Source: Pedobacter frigoris
GTDB lineage: Bacteria; Bacteroidota; Bacteroidia; Sphingobacteriales; Sphingobacteriaceae
DNA: 64,000 nt
Assembly (NCBI RefSeq): GCF_005116445.1
Contig: NZ_SWBQ01000003.1
Location: 186,001 to 250,000 of the forward strand
Reading direction: 5' to 3'
Each line of letters opens with the position of its first letter. The stretch's first letter is position 1. The notes under the pieces were generated by a model that saw nothing but the letters and a program-made list of their open reading frames with translations, searched no databases and was not told where the DNA came from. This document shows, in pieces, positions 16,977 through 25,259 of the stretch. The position numbers and the translations under genes were made by a program.

Positions 16977-19559
16977 TTATTCCTTTTTCTTAAAAAAGCC
17001 TTTCAATTTATCCGCAACGACATTCTTTACTTTTTCTGTAGCCTGTGTTTTTAGCGTATCTACTTTGGCCTGGGCAACTGCCTTAAGCTCTTCCTTCTTG
17101 TCTGCTATTGCCTGATTTACCACAGTTTTAGCTTCACTTTTCGCATCTCCGGCTCCGTATTTCAGGCTTATTGTAGGTTTCAACATGGTCCCGCCCAATA
17201 CAGCATTTACTTTTACGGTTTCACTCACCGCCACATTTGTACCTGCCTTACTGTTCAGCTTTGCAATAAATGCATTGGCCGTTTCATTGGCTTTTGCACC
17301 CAACATTGCCCTAGGCACATTCAGTCCAAGTTGATAGTCCATCGTCTGATCCAGTCCATTTGATCCCTGCACATTCATCACAACACCTTCCTTTTTAATA
17401 TCAAAAGGAGCAACATTCAAACGCCCGTCTTTAATTTTAAACTTCGTAAGTACATTGTTTAGTTCCAGTTTTTTGAATTTATCTGAACTTAAAGCCGAAG
17501 CCAGTTTATTTAACGGCTCAAACCCATCAAGTACTGCCTGAATAATATTTGTTAGTCCCTCCGCATTAATGGAGGAATAAACCGGCATCATGTTTTGATC
17601 AAGATCTGAATTGAACTTCAGGTTTGTAGAGAAAACTCCTTTTGCAAATTTTGCTACCGGAGCCAGCAATTTAACGGTATTGAATGCGGTAAAGGCTTTC
17701 TGTATATCCATTTTTTCAATACCAAAAACAATATCCACTTTTGGCTTCTTAGGATCAATAGTAGCATAAGAACCATTCATATTGACTTTGCCATCTAGCA
17801 TATTCATACCCATATCTTTAAAGTATATGGTCTTATCTTTTACTACAAGCATCCCCTTTGCATTACTGATGTCATAATTGTCATATAAAATACGGCCCGC
17901 ATTTGCAGTCAGGTTAAAATCTATATTCCCCGGAACTTCAAAAACAGAAAGTTTCGAATTACTCTTTTCAGCCTTCTCTTCCTTAACAGGAGGACCAACC
18001 AGCTCATTGACATCAATCAATCCTGATGAGACATTGAAATTTCCCTGCAACGCCTGGTTCTTTTTAAAGAAATAGCTCAAATAGTTATTTACAGTTCCGT
18101 TTGCTTTAAAATCACTTTTTCCTACGTTAGCCGTTAATCCTGTAAGCGTAATATTTTTAGGACTGAAAGTCATTTTTACAGACGGCACACTTACCGGCAT
18201 CGGCACGTTTTTACCTGAATAATTAAAATTACTCGCCATCATTTGTCCTGATGCCTTAAATGCCTCATACTGCCCTTTGTCAATCGATGATTTGCGCCCC
18301 GACGCTTGTACATCAGCATCTAAAATACCACTCAAAGTCATGTCTTTCATTGGAAAAATGGCTGTCAATTGCTTCAAATCCAACTTTCCTTTCAATGCCA
18401 TATCTAAGAATGGGTCGGTTACAGGGTTTTTAAGTAATAATCGCCCGTCTATAGGTGCCTGACCAAATTCCATATGAAAGGCCGGGACATTTACTACAGT
18501 ATGATCAATCACTCCATCCGGATTATTGATCTGCGATTTTACCTGGATGTTATTAATCGCTGAAGGTAATGAAGGATATTTGATCTTTCCATTTTCAATA
18601 GACAGGTTGACGTTAAATGCTGGTAATGATTTTTCATTGTAAGTTCCTTTAGCTGTCCCGTCCATAGCAAACTTACCACTCGCTTCCATGTCCTTAAAAT
18701 TACTGGAATAGATGGCAGGGATCAGTGATAAGAAGTTTTTAAGTTCGGATTGCTTCGCATCAAACTTAAAATCCATGACCATATCGGTTTCATTCGGCAT
18801 TGCGAGGTAACCTACTGCAGATAATAGCAGTTCATTCAACTGAATTTTATTCTCGGCGAAGCTAAACTTCATATTTTTCATGTCCATATCAATAGGAAGT
18901 TCTGCATTTAGCTTTACTTTATTGAGGTATGGAATACCTGCATATTTAACAGTGAGCTGCGCGATATCAGACTGAGTCTGCAGCTTAAAGAGATCCTGCG
19001 TGAAATCCCCCTTACCGGAATGATTTAAGTCTTTCATTTGCATGAAAAACCCTAAAGAAGCATCGTCATAGGTTACATTCCCACCCTCAATTGCATATTT
19101 CTGCAAGGCCACGTTAAAGTTTGTTTTAGCCGTATCTGTACTTGGAGAGGCCAGGCTGTCAGGCTTCGTGATATCCCAATTGGCTTTTCCACTTTTCAAT
19201 ACTTTGGCTAAAATGGTAGGTTCATCGAGTAGAATGGAATTGATTTGATAAGTCTCCCCTTTGATCACGCTCATAAAGTTCAAATTCAGTTGAAGTTGTT
19301 TAATGTTTGCCAGTGTGTCTTTGGCGAAACTGTCAATACCAACTATCGTTAAATTGTTGATCTTAATTCCCAAATCGGGAAAGGAGCTAATCAGACTCAA
19401 ATCCAAATCCTTAAAATCAACTTTAGCATTTATACTTTCGTTAATGGATGATTTGACCTTTAAGTCAATTTCTTTTTTGAAAAATAAAGGAATTGATGCC
19501 GCAGCAACAAATAAAACGGCAAATAGGATAACTAAAACAATGAGTACTTTTTTAAGCAT
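16977..19559 (-). CDS. AsmA family membrane-anchored protein
   Basis: An 860-residue protein with one N-terminal membrane helix (VLIVLVILFAVLFVAAASIPLFF) followed by a long periplasmic beta-rich region. AsmA hallmarks include the opening after the anchor (FKDLDLSLISSFPDLGIKIN, NLTIVGIDSFAKDTLANIKQ) and the C-terminal AsmA_2-like part (FNLTANAGRILYDNYDISNA, LVVKDKTIYFKDMGMNMLDG, KVNMNGSYATIDPKKPKVDI). The C-terminus is Lys/Ala-rich and probably helical. AsmA-like proteins are related to bridge-type lipid transfer proteins that carry phospholipid between the membranes; that role is inferred here. It is on the same strand as, and just before, the sigma gene at 16363. An Mla-type transporter is found elsewhere in the window. 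Confidence 0.88.
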   Translation of the reverse strand: MLKKVLIVLVILFAVLFVAAASIPLFFKKEIDLKVKSSINESINAKVDFKDLDLSLISSFPDLGIKINNLTIVGIDSFAKDTLANIKQLQLNLNFMSVIKGETYQINSILLDEPTILAKVLKSGKANWDITKPDSLASPSTDTAKTNFNVALQKYAIEGGNVTYDDASLGFFMQMKDLNHSGKGDFTQDLFKLQTQSDIAQLTVKYAGIPYLNKVKLNAELPIDMDMKNMKFSFAENKIQLNELLLSAVGYLAMPNETDMVMDFKFDAKQSELKNFLSLIPAIYSSNFKDMEASGKFAMDGTAKGTYNEKSLPAFNVNLSIENGKIKYPSLPSAINNIQVKSQINNPDGVIDHTVVNVPAFHMEFGQAPIDGRLLLKNPVTDPFLDMALKGKLDLKQLTAIFPMKDMTLSGILDADVQASGRKSSIDKGQYEAFKASGQMMASNFNYSGKNVPMPVSVPSVKMTFSPKNITLTGLTANVGKSDFKANGTVNNYLSYFFKKNQALQGNFNVSSGLIDVNELVGPPVKEEKAEKSNSKLSVFEVPGNIDFNLTANAGRILYDNYDISNAKGMLVVKDKTIYFKDMGMNMLDGKVNMNGSYATIDPKKPKVDIVFGIEKMDIQKAFTAFNTVKLLAPVAKFAKGVFSTNLKFNSDLDQNMMPVYSSINAEGLTNIIQAVLDGFEPLNKLASALSSDKFKKLELNNVLTKFKIKDGRLNVAPFDIKKEGVVMNVQGSNGLDQTMDYQLGLNVPRAMLGAKANETANAFIAKLNSKAGTNVAVSETVKVNAVLGGTMLKPTISLKYGAGDAKSEAKTVVNQAIADKKEELKAVAQAKVDTLKTQATEKVKNVVADKLKGFFKKKE

Positions 19560-19619
19560 GTTTTTTTATGAATGTGATTTTTTTATTCCAGGCTCTATAA
19601 GACAATAACGAGACCAAAA

Positions 19620-20594
19620 CTATATGTTAGTGAAAGAATCCATCATCTTCATTGACAGAATTGCCTCTTCTGCCGAACATGGATTTTCATCTCCACCAAG
19701 AAAATAATTTGTGACCTTTTCAATCATTGGCTGCTCTACATGTTCGATCGGATCAAAGACAAATTCCTTGAGGATGCCTTCTATTTCTAAAGTAACTTTA
19801 TTACCAAATACCTGAAAATTGATCCTTCCCTTGCTGCCTATTATCTCAAACAGATCGGTTTTATTTGACGGAGATACAGTAAAACACCATGTACCATTAA
19901 AAACCACTCCGTTATTAAACAGGGCCTGACCAACCACCATGTCGTCTGCATTACCTGTCCCCCGCTGGTTTAAAGAAAGACCTGAAAAAGATTCAGGTTT
20001 ACCAAAGAAATAAACCATCAGGTCTAGCTGATGTGGGGCAAGGTCGTGGAACAATCCTCCTCCTGAGATAGCAGGGTTCAGGCGCCAGGAAGTTTCTGAT
20101 GTTGCAATGACATCTGAGGCAATCGGTTGTAACATTTGAAGTTGTGCAAAACGTACATCACCAATTGCCTTTTCATGAAGTAGGTCTTTTATTTTTATAA
20201 ACATAGGCTGCGCACGTCTGTAATGAGCAATACATAACTTAACACCGTATTCTTCAGATGCCGCTTTCATTCTGATTGCCGCCGCTGCATTTAGGGCCAT
20301 CGGCTTCTCCACGTAAACCGGCTTACCCGCAGCAAGTGCCTTTATCGTATAATCTTCATGCTGGAGCGGAGGTGTGGCAATATAAATTGCATTTATTTCA
20401 GGATCATTTATCAGCAGGTCGGCATTGTCATACCATTTTGGCACTCCGTGTCTCACAGCATAATCCTGCGCCTTTAGCCTATCCCGCCTCATCACTGCAA
20501 CCAGCGATGAGTTCTCAATCTTATTAAAAGCAGGTCCGCTTTTAACTTCTGTAACATCCCCGCAACCTATGATGCCCCATTTTATTTCACCCAT
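19620..20594 (-). CDS. Gfo/Idh/MocA family NAD(P)-dependent oxidoreductase
   Basis: The 324-residue protein starts with a Rossmann motif (WGIIGCGDVTEVKSGPAF) and carries the family signatures AIYIATPPLQHEDY and GKPVYVEKPMAL (catalytic EKP Lys near residue 97), followed by GVKLCIAHYRRAQP and the substrate-domain segment GGGLFHDLAPHQLDLMVYFF with the conserved Asp/His pair. The family oxidises or reduces sugars and cyclitols at carbon positions with NAD(P). It is divergent from the DUF1080 gene (149 bases apart), a family linked to 3-keto-sugar hydrolysis. A role in 3-keto-glycoside metabolism is therefore plausible but inferred. Confidence 0.93.
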   Translation of the reverse strand: MGEIKWGIIGCGDVTEVKSGPAFNKIENSSLVAVMRRDRLKAQDYAVRHGVPKWYDNADLLINDPEINAIYIATPPLQHEDYTIKALAAGKPVYVEKPMALNAAAAIRMKAASEEYGVKLCIAHYRRAQPMFIKIKDLLHEKAIGDVRFAQLQMLQPIASDVIATSETSWRLNPAISGGGLFHDLAPHQLDLMVYFFGKPESFSGLSLNQRGTGNADDMVVGQALFNNGVVFNGTWCFTVSPSNKTDLFEIIGSKGRINFQVFGNKVTLEIEGILKEFVFDPIEHVEQPMIEKVTNYFLGGDENPCSAEEAILSMKMMDSFTNI

Positions 20595-20742
20595 ATTTTT
20601 TTGAAATTAGTCTAAAATGATAAACTTTCTCAGCGCTAAAATTAATGAATATAATCCTATTGAAATATCTATATAAATTTTAGTGATGCTAAACAATAAG
20701 GATTTTATATATATTAGTGGGATCAACAAACATAACCATACA

Positions 20743-21444
20743 ATGAAACTACTTTATACTTCAGCAATTGCCATCACTTTATTTTTCAATGCTGCTACTT
20801 CCATTGCCCAATCCAAAAGCCTGTTTAACGGCAAAGACTTGAAAGGCTGGCATGCTGATGTTCCGGAAATGGATAAAAATCCAAATGCTAGAAATCCATT
20901 TATCGTAAGGAATGGATTATTGGTTAGCCTTGGTACCCCTGGTGGTCACCTGATCACCGATGCGGTCTACAAAAATTACAGAATAGAAGTTCAGTACAGG
21001 TTTGCCGCAAAACCGGGAAACTGCGGCGTATTGGTCCATGCTTCCAGATCAAGAGCGTTGTATGATATGTTCCCTCAGTCCGTTGAAGTACAGATGCAGC
21101 ACACTATGGCCGGTGATTTTTGGTGCATTGAAGAAGATATCACCGTTACAGACATGGAAACACGTAGAGGTCCTAAAGAAAACTGGGGTATCAATGGAAA
21201 TAAATTACGCAGGATCAAAAGACTATCCAAAGACGTAGAGAAACCGGTTGGGGAATGGAATAAAATGGTGATTGAATGTGTGGGCGATCAGGTGAAAGTT
21301 TGGGTGAACGATGTATTTACTAATCACGGTACAAATTGCACTGCCCAGAGTGGAAATATTGCCTTGCAGGCTGAAGGTTCTGAAGTGGAATTCAGAAAAG
21401 TGGAACTAACCCCCATCCGTAAATTGAGTAAAGACTCAAAATAG
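20743..21444 (+). CDS. DUF1080 (3-keto-disaccharide hydrolase-type) exported protein
   Basis: The ATG at 20743 begins a good signal peptide (MKLLYTSAIAITLFFNAATSIAQ); a GTG 60 bases earlier would put a non-hydrophobic leader in front. The mature protein is a single concanavalin-like beta-sandwich of about 210 residues with the DUF1080 landmarks SLFNGKDLKGWHAD, NYRIEVQYRFAAKPGNCGVL, SVEVQMQHTMAGDFWCIEED and IECVGDQVKVWVNDV followed by SGNIALQAEGSEVEFRKVEL. Members have been reported to hydrolyse 3-keto-disaccharides and 3-keto-glycosides in the periplasm. The divergent Gfo/Idh/MocA gene could supply or consume the 3-keto-sugar. No catalytic residue is certain from sequence alone. Confidence 0.9.
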   Translation: MKLLYTSAIAITLFFNAATSIAQSKSLFNGKDLKGWHADVPEMDKNPNARNPFIVRNGLLVSLGTPGGHLITDAVYKNYRIEVQYRFAAKPGNCGVLVHASRSRALYDMFPQSVEVQMQHTMAGDFWCIEEDITVTDMETRRGPKENWGINGNKLRRIKRLSKDVEKPVGEWNKMVIECVGDQVKVWVNDVFTNHGTNCTAQSGNIALQAEGSEVEFRKVELTPIRKLSKDSK

Positions 21445-21511
21445 AGGCAGACTATATCTCCATCAAAAAACTTTATGTTGAAGTTAGTTGTAAATCAATT
21501 AATTTTGTGTT

Positions 21512-21646
21512 ATGACTACAAAACCAACATCAGAAAGGAAGGCCGCCATTTTAAAGTGGCTGAAAAAGGTCGGTGTTTGGGGGTTTCTATTCTTCCTGAT
21601 CAAGGGATTGATATGGCTGGGCCTTGGTTATTGGGCCTTGAAGTAA
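21512..21646 (+). CDS. small single-helix membrane protein (44 residues)
   Basis: A short ATG-initiated frame encodes a basic amphipathic N-terminus (MTTKPTSERKAAILKWLKKV) and one hydrophobic helix rich in Trp, Phe and Leu (WGFLFFLIKGLIWLGLGYWA), ending LK. The charge pattern suggests an N-in inner-membrane protein. I recall similar tiny proteins in other Bacteroidota, but no function. It lies 68 bases after the DUF1080 gene and just before a REP-like palindrome. It overlaps a 71-residue frame in another register that has no protein-like character. Call based on composition and start/stop placement. Confidence 0.55.
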   Translation: MTTKPTSERKAAILKWLKKVGVWGFLFFLIKGLIWLGLGYWALK

Positions 21647-21668
21647 AAAAAGCAGGAATAGGTATGTG

Positions 21669-21775
21669 GTATCAGCGTCATTTCGAATGAAACGCAGTAA
21701 AGCGAAAAATCTCTTGCCTGAACTCCTCAAACAAGAGATTTTTCCTCGTTCCTCGTCGAAATGACGTGATGATAC
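21669..21775. repeat. REP-like palindromic intergenic repeat, copy 1
   Basis: A long imperfect palindrome. The outer arms are gtatca/tgatac, then an 11-base arm at 21676-21686 repeated inverted at 21756-21766, and an inner 12-base arm at 21705-21716 inverted at 21732-21743. A second copy with the same plan is at 53079-53160. It lies between the convergent small membrane protein gene and alaS, so it may also act as a transcription stop. Palindromes with CGTCATTTCGA-type ends and CAAGAGAT-type inner arms are common in Bacteroidota intergenic DNA. Confidence 0.8.
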
Positions 21776-21799
21776 TAAATGCTAAGTATATGGCCTCCT

Positions 21800-24499
21800 T
21801 TAAGAAACCAATCCTTCTGCCTTTTCCAGAACAGTCTTCAATCCGTCTTTATTTTTACCGCCTGCAGTAGCATAAAATGGCTGTCCGCCGCCACCGCCTT
21901 GTATATCCTTGGCCAGTTCCCTGACAATATTAGATGCATTGAGCCCCTTGTCTTTTACCAGGTTTTCAGACAGCATTACTGTAATTCCGGGTTTATCGTC
22001 TATAAGCGTCGTAAATACTAAAAACAAATCGTCAACCAGGTCTTTAACTGCAAATGCAAGATTCTTAACAGCATCAGCATTAGGAAGTTCGACATGCGTC
22101 GCAATCACATTTACACCATTAATGGTCTTCATGTGGTGTACAATCTCGTGTTTCAGGTTGGCCGACTGCTCCAGAACGGCTTTTTCAGCATCTTTCTTCA
22201 ACCGGTTGTTCTCTTCTATCAAAGAAGAAACCGCAGCTTTGAGGTCCTTATTGCCTTTCAGCAATTCCCTCAATTCATTCAGTTCTCTATTCTGATCCAG
22301 CACAAAAGCCTCTGCTTTATCAGCCGTAATGGCCTCTATACGCCTTACTCCCGCTGCAACCGCACTTTCGGAGATGATTTTAAAATAACCGATTTGTCCC
22401 GTTGCCTGTACGTGCGTACCGCCACAAAGCTCTTTGGAATAATGGTCGTCAAAAGTGATGATCCTGACCAGGTCTCCATACTTCTCGCCGAACAATGCGG
22501 TAACACCGCTGGATATCGCCTGATCGTAAGGCACATATCTTTGCTCTTTCAAAGGGATATTCTCTCTTACTTTCTGATTCACCAAATGCTCAATCCGCGC
22601 CAGTTCCTCATCCGTCACTTTCGCAAAATGCGAAAAATCGAACCTTAGGTAATCGGGGTTTACCAATGAACCTTTCTGGTTCACATGTGAACCCAATACT
22701 TTTTTCAAAGCAGCATGCAACAAATGCGTAGCAGTATGGTTATCCTGCGAAAGCAGTCGTTTATCTTCATCTATCACTGCCCAGAAAAGTCCTTCAACAT
22801 CCTCAGGCATCGTATCAGTGTAATGTACAATTACACCATTTTCCTTCTTGGTATCTGTAATCTCTACGAAGAAAAGACGACTATGGTCTTCCAGTCTGCC
22901 GGTATCTCCTACCTGTCCGCCGCTCTCCGCATAAAAAGGAGTTTTACTCAGCACGATCTGATACTGTTCCTTACCCTTTGCGCTTACCTTTCTATATTTT
23001 ACGATCTGAGTTTCCGCCTCTACATCATCATAACCAACAAACTCGACTTCAAGTTCCGGATTTACCAGCACCCAGTCGCCCGTATCTACAGCTGTAGCCG
23101 CACGTGAACGTTCTTTTTGTTTCAGCAAGGCCTTGCTATACTCGTCCATATCCACCGACCAGCGTTTCTCCCTGGCCATCAGCTCAGTCAGATCTATCGG
23201 GAAACCATAGGTGTCGTTCAGTTCGAAAGCAAAATCTCCGGAGATCACCATCTGGTCTTTCAAAATGCTGTAAACCCATTGATCCTCAAAAGATTTTTCA
23301 GGCTCTATTGCATTCTCCGACATCAGGAATTCAGCCTGCTTTTTAGTGTAGTTATCAAAGCGTTGGATACCTGTAGCTAAAGTTCGTAGGAAGGAAACCT
23401 CTTCTTCCAAAACTACCTTCTGCACAAAATCCTGCTGCAATACCAGTTCCTCAAAAACACCCTTAAACTGCTCCGCTAAAACCGGTACCAGTTGATTTAA
23501 GAAGGGCTCCTTTAAATTCAGAAAAGTATAGGCGTAACGCACAGCGCGACGTAAAATACGGCGGATTACATACCCTGCTTTATTATTTGACGGCAATTGT
23601 CCGTCAGCAATTACAAATGAGATCGCACGAATGTGATCTGCCATCACACGCATCGCAATGTCAGTCTTTTCATCAGCACCATAAGTAATTCCTGCATGGT
23701 TGGCGATCACCTGGATCAATGGCTGAAATACGTCCGTATCGTAGTTTGATGACTTACCTTGCAACACACGCACCAGACGCTCAAATCCCATTCCTGTATC
23801 CACATGCTGTGCAGGCAAGGGCTGTAATGAACCGTCTTTCAAACGATTAAATTGCATGAATACGTTATTCCAGATCTCAATTACCTGCGGATGATCTGCA
23901 TTGACCAGGCTTTTTCCTGGTACCTGACTCCGCTCGTCATCAGGACGGCAATCTACATGAATCTCAGAACATGGTCCGCAAGGTCCCATATCTCCCATTT
24001 CCCAGAAATTGTCTTTTTTATTTCCAAGGATGATGCGGTCTTCGGGCACATATTGTTTCCAAAGCTCATAAGCTTCAGTATCGCGTGGCAAGCCTTCCTT
24101 TTCGTCTCCTTCGAAGATCGAAACATAGAGCTTGTCTTTCGGTATTTTATAAACTTCGGTAAGTAATTCCCAGCTCCAGGCAATGGCTTCTTTCTTAAAA
24201 TAGTCTCCAAAACTCCAGTTGCCCAGCATCTCAAACATGGTATGGTGATAGGTATCAATACCCACCTCTTCCAGGTCATTATGTTTACCAGACACACGCA
24301 AACAACGTTGTGTATCGGTTACTCTGAGATGTTTTATAGGGGCCTCGCCAAGGAACAGATCTTTAAACTGGTTCATTCCGGCATTGGTAAACATTAATGT
24401 CGGATCGTTTTTAACTACAATTGGTGCAGAAGAAACAATATGGTGTTGTTTGGATTCGAAAAATTTTAAATATGCTTGTCTGATTTCCTTAGCTGTCAT
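21800..24499 (-). CDS. alaS: alanyl-tRNA synthetase
   Basis: AlaRS charges tRNA(Ala) in the cytoplasm and edits mischarged Ser and Gly. The 899-residue protein has the class II catalytic core from residue 1 (MTAKEIRQAYLKFFESKQHH, MFTNAGMNQFKDLFLG, TQRCLRVSGKHNDLEEVG, FEMLGNWSFGDYFKKEAIAW). The editing domain contains the zinc-binding motifs NHTATHLLHAAL and CGGTHV, and the C-Ala domain has the Gly-rich stretch DIQGGGGGQPFYATAGG. The length matches the family (about 875-900). It is divergent from the MerR gene, with mirrored promoter-like boxes between them. Confidence 0.98.
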   Translation of the reverse strand: MTAKEIRQAYLKFFESKQHHIVSSAPIVVKNDPTLMFTNAGMNQFKDLFLGEAPIKHLRVTDTQRCLRVSGKHNDLEEVGIDTYHHTMFEMLGNWSFGDYFKKEAIAWSWELLTEVYKIPKDKLYVSIFEGDEKEGLPRDTEAYELWKQYVPEDRIILGNKKDNFWEMGDMGPCGPCSEIHVDCRPDDERSQVPGKSLVNADHPQVIEIWNNVFMQFNRLKDGSLQPLPAQHVDTGMGFERLVRVLQGKSSNYDTDVFQPLIQVIANHAGITYGADEKTDIAMRVMADHIRAISFVIADGQLPSNNKAGYVIRRILRRAVRYAYTFLNLKEPFLNQLVPVLAEQFKGVFEELVLQQDFVQKVVLEEEVSFLRTLATGIQRFDNYTKKQAEFLMSENAIEPEKSFEDQWVYSILKDQMVISGDFAFELNDTYGFPIDLTELMAREKRWSVDMDEYSKALLKQKERSRAATAVDTGDWVLVNPELEVEFVGYDDVEAETQIVKYRKVSAKGKEQYQIVLSKTPFYAESGGQVGDTGRLEDHSRLFFVEITDTKKENGVIVHYTDTMPEDVEGLFWAVIDEDKRLLSQDNHTATHLLHAALKKVLGSHVNQKGSLVNPDYLRFDFSHFAKVTDEELARIEHLVNQKVRENIPLKEQRYVPYDQAISSGVTALFGEKYGDLVRIITFDDHYSKELCGGTHVQATGQIGYFKIISESAVAAGVRRIEAITADKAEAFVLDQNRELNELRELLKGNKDLKAAVSSLIEENNRLKKDAEKAVLEQSANLKHEIVHHMKTINGVNVIATHVELPNADAVKNLAFAVKDLVDDLFLVFTTLIDDKPGITVMLSENLVKDKGLNASNIVRELAKDIQGGGGGQPFYATAGGKNKDGLKTVLEKAEGLVS

Positions 24500-24521
24500 C
24501 CTTCTCTTTATTAATGGTTAA

Positions 24522-24583
24522 CAAACTTAGATAAAATTATTCTTTTTTGTTTATGGATACTTGAGTACTTTTATCTAAGTTTG
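24522..24583. promoter_or_regulatory. divergent promoter region between alaS and merR-type gene
   Basis: A TAAGTTTG box (TAnnTTTG consensus) occurs on the minus strand at 24529-24522 and on the plus strand at 24576-24583. Each is preceded by the same TTTTATC, so the two divergent genes carry near-identical 15-base -7 regions. -33 elements are less clear. Confidence 0.5.
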
Positions 24584-24629
24584 AACACTTCAAATAAAAG
24601 CTGTAAACAACTAACAATCAATACCAACT

Positions 24630-24965
24630 ATGCCTTACAAAGAGCGGGAAATCAACAAAATGTATTATACAATGGGCGAGGTGACCGAAATGTTTGGTGT
24701 AAATGCTTCGCAAATCAGGTTTTATGAAAAGGAATTTGAAGTACTGCAGCCCAAGAAAAATAAGAAGGGCAATCGCCTCTTTACCCCTGAAGATATTGAA
24801 AACCTAAAGATCATTTTTCACCTTGTGGACGACAAGGGTTTTACTTTAAAAGGTGCAAAAGACCACCTTAAAAACAATAGCGGAGAGGTTAAGGAAAATC
24901 AAAAAATCATCGCTTCTCTGGAGAAGCTGAAAGATTTCTTACTGAAACTGAACGAGGAAATCTAA
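24630..24965 (+). CDS. MerR family transcriptional regulator (short form)
   Basis: A 111-residue DNA-binding protein with an N-terminal MerR winged helix: MYYTMGEVTEMFGVNASQIR, FYEKEFEVLQPKKNKKGNRL and FTPEDIENLKIIFHLVDDKG (about residues 11-70). A helical C-terminal segment (KENQKIIASLEKLKDFLLKL) probably forms the dimer coiled coil. There is no metal-binding Cys cluster or ligand domain, so it is not a typical metal sensor. Short MerR proteins of this type are widely conserved in Bacteroidota; their targets are not known to me. The mirrored promoters suggest it could be co-regulated with alaS. Confidence 0.9.
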   Translation: MPYKEREINKMYYTMGEVTEMFGVNASQIRFYEKEFEVLQPKKNKKGNRLFTPEDIENLKIIFHLVDDKGFTLKGAKDHLKNNSGEVKENQKIIASLEKLKDFLLKLNEEI

Positions 24966-25049
24966 TAAATTTCATTAATTTTTAGTTAATACGTGTTGCG
25001 ATGTGGCTGTCTGGTGGACAGGGTATACCCATCTGTATCGTGACCCCAC

Positions 25050-25109
25050 ATTTAGCTCACCTCTACCCCACATTTTTGCTATAAAAAGTGGGGTAGAGGT
25101 GAGCTAAAT
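25050..25109. repeat. perfect 22-bp inverted repeat (long isolated hairpin)
   Basis: Arms 25050-25071 and 25088-25109 are perfectly complementary over 22 bases. The 16-base loop adds further A/T pairing (TTTTT with AAAAA), extending the stem to about 27 pairs. An 11-base direct repeat of part of the arm (ACCCCACATTT type) lies at 25043-25053. There is no T-run after either arm, so it is not a standard terminator. It lies in the otherwise empty 24966-25259 interval between the MerR and helix-hairpin-helix genes. Confidence 0.85.
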
Positions 25110-25259
25110 ACGTGATCAAGGTGGCCTAGTTAGTACCTTGTCTTATACGTGCCTATAGCATCTATCGGATATCGGATAAAGAAATTTTTAAATTAAAATA
25201 ACAAGATCTGGTTATCATCAAAATCTTTAAGGTCATTTGGCTGATTTATGCCAAATACA

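Noticed and set aside
20683..20742. GTG-initiated N-terminal extension of the DUF1080 gene
   Set aside because: The ATG at 20743 directly begins a standard signal peptide; the extension would place a polar leader in front of it.
21475..21690. 71-residue frame after the DUF1080 gene
   Set aside because: It has no protein-like pattern and overlaps the more convincing 44-residue membrane protein frame and the edge of the REP-like repeat.
22094..22648. Long plus-strand frame inside alaS
   Set aside because: It is the shadow of the alaS coding strand; alaS is unambiguous and the frame has no recognisable domain.
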